A DNA stretch of 64,000 nucleotides, from the NCBI RefSeq assembly GCF_003026495.1, contig NZ_PYMA01000001.1, positions 310,001 through 374,000 on the forward strand. The letters run 5' to 3'. Each line of letters starts with the position of its first letter. Position 1 is the stretch's first letter. The notes under the pieces were generated by a model. The model did no database searches and was not told where the DNA came from. It saw nothing but the letters and a program-made list of their open reading frames with translations. The position numbers and the translations under genes were made by a program. Source of the stretch: Photobacterium sanctipauli (GTDB taxonomy: Bacteria > Pseudomonadota > Gammaproteobacteria > Enterobacterales > Vibrionaceae). Below, piece by piece: positions 61,290-64,000 of this stretch.

Positions 61290-61697
61290 TCACACTAACC
61301 CTAGCTGCTGAAGCATCCCCATTTGATCCCACTGCTCCCAGCGCTCAACAACTTGACCGTCTACCACGTCATCGATAATTAACCCATGGAACGTTGCCGT
61401 GTTGCCCGTTGGCGCATTATCACCCAACATGCCGGTATTCGTACCTTGCGCCGACCAACGTGTTGCCACCTTATCGCCAGAAACAATTTGATCTTCTACG
61501 GTTAGCTTTAAATCTGGAAAGGCAGCCAGCAACCCACCGACTAACCCCTTGAACTCGTCAACCGACAAGTCAGGACTTGGCGCCCCTGCAATATGAATAA
61601 CACAATGCGGCGCAAACGCTTCGTCTGCTCCCGATACATCGCCACGATTCAACCCGTCAATCCAAACTTGCTCATATTTGGTGATGACTAAGCCCAT
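61290..61697 (-). CDS. SnoaL-like ester cyclase family protein
   Basis: This 135-residue protein has the SnoaL/NTF2-like cone fold: YEQVWIDGLNRGDVSGADE, HCVIHIAGAPSPDLSVDEF, LLAAFPDLKLTVEDQIVSGD, KVATRWSAQGTNTG and GQVVERWEQWDQMGMLQQLG. These match polyketide-cyclase-like proteins widespread in bacteria. GGGAGG five bases before the ATG at 61697 fixes the start. Function unknown; no polyketide genes are present. Confidence 0.85.
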   Translation of the reverse strand: MGLVITKYEQVWIDGLNRGDVSGADEAFAPHCVIHIAGAPSPDLSVDEFKGLVGGLLAAFPDLKLTVEDQIVSGDKVATRWSAQGTNTGMLGDNAPTGNTATFHGLIIDDVVDGQVVERWEQWDQMGMLQQLGLV

Positions 61698-61827
61698 GGT
61701 TACCTCCCGCCATCGTGAAATGGCCATAGTGAGAAGACATGGCTATCTGAGACAGCCAGCGCTCGAGCCTAGGCATAGGCTCAAGCACTCTAAAGGTATA
61801 GTTGATGTCCGGTAATCTAGTCAGATA

Positions 61828-62052
61828 TTAATCCAAGCGACGTGCTTCTTTCTTCCGCTTGCGTAACTTGTATAGCGTTAGGATCAATACCGAGCTCACG
61901 ACAACAGCCAGTACGACAAACAGGTAAATAATAAGGTTATTGCTAAGATTGGTATGGATAAAGATATGATAGAGCCCCATGAAACCGGCAAAATACAGTG
62001 CGAGCACGGTAAACAACTTAAAGAACTCAAAGTCACTGACCTTCCTAAACAT
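61828..62052 (-). CDS. Small membrane protein of unknown function
   Basis: This 74-residue protein has two hydrophobic segments (about 11-30 and 39-60) and a strongly basic C-terminus (KLRKRKKEARRLD), so both ends are probably cytoplasmic. GGGGGA precedes the ATG. I do not recognise a family. The composition supports a real membrane protein. Confidence 0.65.
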   Translation of the reverse strand: MFRKVSDFEFFKLFTVLALYFAGFMGLYHIFIHTNLSNNLIIYLFVVLAVVVSSVLILTLYKLRKRKKEARRLD

Positions 62053-62264
62053 CGCTTCCCCCTACCGACAACAAGATTAACTACAGTATGGTGCTGCTTG
62101 CTTGAAACTGCATTTTCGAGCGACTTCAAGATACCCCATATGCAACAAAGATTCTTTGCTAGGCCCGGCTAGAATACAAAATAGAACAAACTGTTATATT
62201 TCATCATGGTGTAACCAATCATTTCCTGACACCCAATGACAATACGCGCAAACTCAAGTCACAA

Positions 62265-62298
62265 AACAACCAACAACCAACAACCAACAACCAACAAC
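62265..62298. repeat. Heptamer tandem repeat (CAACAAC)
   Basis: Four perfect copies of CAACAAC (62271-62298) follow a partial one. It lies in the 470-bp AT-rich gap 62053-62526, in which I see no gene; slipped-strand length variation is possible. Confidence 0.75.
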
Positions 62299-62526
62299 TG
62301 TAAACCTAACATACTTTACAGCCTATAAGGTCAACACGTAAATAAGAAAAATCTATCAACAATCATAAAAAACACCAGCACACAAGACCATCGATATTAC
62401 ATCATCTCAATTCTAACTATTGAGACAACAGTAATGAAACATTTAACTAAAGTTTAAATTCTGTAGGAAAAAGCAAACCTTACAGCCTAGTTAAATTATC
62501 ATTTTGTTATATAAAGTGGTGATTAT

Positions 62527-64000
62527 ATGTCTTTCTTTAAAAATAGTGTTTTTTTACTTATTATTTTCATTATCATTACTTTCATTGGATGTGGTGGAGG
62601 AAGTGGTAGTAATGAAGGAAGCGATGGTGGAAGTGATGGTGGAGGAAATACTCCAGTATCAGAAAACAAATTATCAACTCAAGGCTCTATTGCAATTATA
62701 GGACTTGGTAGCTCTATAAAAGTAACAAATAACAGAAACGTAAAAATATCAGGAGTAGCCTCTTCAAACATACCTATTAAGGAAATAAAATATAGTAATT
62801 CATCAACATCAGAGCAAGGAAAAGTCTCTGGAATAAGTGAGTGGAGTATTGATTTAATACTTACTGAAGGAGACAACTCACTTACTTTTAATATGATTTT
62901 AGATAATAATGAATCAATTTCAATAAGCACTATAATTACATATTATGAGAGTTTAGACTTTACAACCCCGTTGCAACTTGATAAATCAGTAGCTTATATC
63001 GGAGATAATCCACTACAGATAACAGCAATGGTTGGAACTAGTAACAGTAACTCACCAATTTTAGAACTCCATCGCGAATCTAAAAATGGAACCACATCTG
63101 ATATTATGGAAGTAGTTCTCTTTGATAACGGTATATTACCAGATGAGATTGAAGGCGATGGCATATATACAGCAGTTTTCAATTTCTCCGGACATAAAAT
63201 CGGCTACGAGTGCTTTAGAGTTAAAGTCGATGACTCTATAGGTAGTTTCTATCAGTCGGAAAAGAAATGTCTGTGGGTCGGTGAGCATTATACAAATGAT
63301 GAGATAAGAAAGTCCATAAACCTTTCAAATCAAGTCGCTGAGATTTATCAAGCTAAATTAACTAACTCTGATACTGGTGCTGCTGAAAAAGCTGTAAAAA
63401 TGTTACAGAGTGAAAGTATTGTTGCACATGCTGCTACTACAATAGATGGGGGCGTTTGGTGGATAACAAATAGTGGCCTGCTGAATCTCCATCATAACTC
63501 TTTAGAGGGGAAAAAAGTTTACTCTAAATCTAGACCAAATACCACTCATAATCCCCCTGTAGAAAACACTAAACTTACACCTAGTTATTATCATAAAAAC
63601 AATATATCTCGACAGACACTCGACTTAAACAGTAAAGCATCAAATAGTTTAGAAAACAGAATAAAAAGTAGCAAAGCAATAATCATCAGCCCATATATTG
63701 ATAATCCAATCGTTGATGCAGAAAATAACTTCTTTGGAGAAGATGATTATTATGGCGCATGGAAAGTAATAGAAGATAAAAATAATTGCAGCCTATATCC
63801 AGCTACAGAGAAAGTAAATAATAAAAACATGGGAGTTTCTATTAATGATTTTAAAAACATAGAAGAATATGGCTACATCCATTTATCAACTCATGCTGAC
63901 AACTACTATAGTGGTCTTTTAAATTTATGGCAAAACTCTTGGGGGCCAAATGACTTTCTCCAGGGAAATCTATCTTTAATTACTATTGATACAGGACTAT
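62527..64000 (+). CDS. Large exported lipoprotein of unknown function, truncated at the window end
   Basis: An open frame of at least 491 codons from ATG 62527 to the last base has no stop. It begins with a lipoprotein signal peptide (FIGC, Cys22) and a Gly/Ser/Asp linker (GGGSGSNEGSDGGS), then a beta-rich N-terminal region: KVTNNRNVKISGVASSNIP, EWSIDLILTEGDNSLTF and DGIYTAVFNF, resembling Ig-like/choice-of-anchor-X segments. Later the stretch YGYIHLSTHADNYYSG recalls the His-containing strand of clan CD (caspase-like) peptidases, but no matching Cys is certain. The region is AT-rich relative to neighbours. The protein runs past the window, so the function cannot be assigned. Confidence 0.8.
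   Translation, partial: MSFFKNSVFLLIIFIIITFIGCGGGSGSNEGSDGGSDGGGNTPVSENKLSTQGSIAIIGLGSSIKVTNNRNVKISGVASSNIPIKEIKYSNSSTSEQGKVSGISEWSIDLILTEGDNSLTFNMILDNNESISISTIITYYESLDFTTPLQLDKSVAYIGDNPLQITAMVGTSNSNSPILELHRESKNGTTSDIMEVVLFDNGILPDEIEGDGIYTAVFNFSGHKIGYECFRVKVDDSIGSFYQSEKKCLWVGEHYTNDEIRKSINLSNQVAEIYQAKLTNSDTGAAEKAVKMLQSESIVAHAATTIDGGVWWITNSGLLNLHHNSLEGKKVYSKSRPNTTHNPPVENTKLTPSYYHKNNISRQTLDLNSKASNSLENRIKSSKAIIISPYIDNPIVDAENNFFGEDDYYGAWKVIEDKNNCSLYPATEKVNNKNMGVSINDFKNIEEYGYIHLSTHADNYYSGLLNLWQNSWGPNDFLQGNLSLITIDTGL

Noticed and set aside
62504-62701. 65-codon frame at the start of the terminal lipoprotein region
   Set aside because: It is in another frame from the 491-codon lipoprotein frame beginning at 62527, which has a signal peptide and stays open to the window end.

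Overview
The window reads as chromosomal DNA of a marine gammaproteobacterium, most likely Vibrionaceae (Vibrio/Photobacterium/Grimontia group; genus not resolved). Support: a class I HMG-CoA reductase, a Lon-like protease of the LonB/YcbZ type, a TIGR02450 protein, moderate GC with sharp AT-rich islands, and many TRAP, GNAT and c-di-GMP genes. The mix of catabolic and accessory genes would suit a second chromosome, but that is inference. No rRNA, tRNA, CRISPR array, transposase or phage gene was seen.

Layout. 1-3.1 kb: HMG-CoA reductase; an iron-sulfur photolyase/cryptochrome with a 47-residue DUF2256 gene overlapping its start. 3.2-8.6 kb: a TAXI-type TRAP transporter, a GntR/FCD regulator and a divergent 2-oxoglutarate/Fe(II) oxygenase, linked by matching operator-like palindromes. 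8.7-12.4 kb: AT-rich accessory genes (PEP-CTERM-like protein, EamA transporter, an adjacent SGNH hydrolase and acyltransferase-3 pair). 12.5-16.4 kb: Lon-like protease, SpoU methyltransferase, an unknown protein. 16.5-22.8 kb: a complete tetronate (L-threonate or D-erythronate) catabolic operon, ltnD/denD-otnK-otnC-otnI-gntP, with a divergent DeoR regulator. 22.9-26.3 kb: Bcr/CflA exporter, a histidine-rich exported protein, an ankyrin protein and a LysR remnant. 26.3-29.4 kb: a PhnD-like binding protein with no transporter, paired with a GGDEF-degenerate EAL membrane protein. 29.9-34 kb: an amidohydrolase lipoprotein, a methyltransferase and two GNATs.

34.1-45.1 kb is the metabolic core. A MarR regulator and a DctPQM TRAP transporter lie on the minus strand. 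Divergent from them is an operon for a two-component 3-hydroxyphenylacetate 6-hydroxylase (MhaAB-like), homogentisate dioxygenase, fumarylacetoacetate hydrolase and maleylacetoacetate isomerase, followed by an acetoacetate CoA-transferase. Together they would import an aromatic acid and convert it through homogentisate to fumarate and acetoacetyl-CoA. A metallo-beta-lactamase-fold protein lacking several metal ligands heads the operon.

45.2-55.6 kb: mostly exported enzymes and electron-transfer proteins (RNase Z-like MBL protein, large di-haem peroxidase, YtcJ-like amidohydrolase, cytochrome b561, PhoX-family protein), plus a sugar acetyltransferase and DcuC. 56.2-62.1 kb: small accessory genes and a four-gene unit of two spondin-domain proteins (one soluble, one lipoprotein) with a two-component system. 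62.5 kb to the end: the first 491 residues of an AT-rich Gly/Ser-linked lipoprotein that runs off the window.

The candidates for less-described biology are the orphan PhnD-like protein/GGDEF-EAL pair, the spondin/two-component unit and the degenerate MBL protein in the homogentisate operon.
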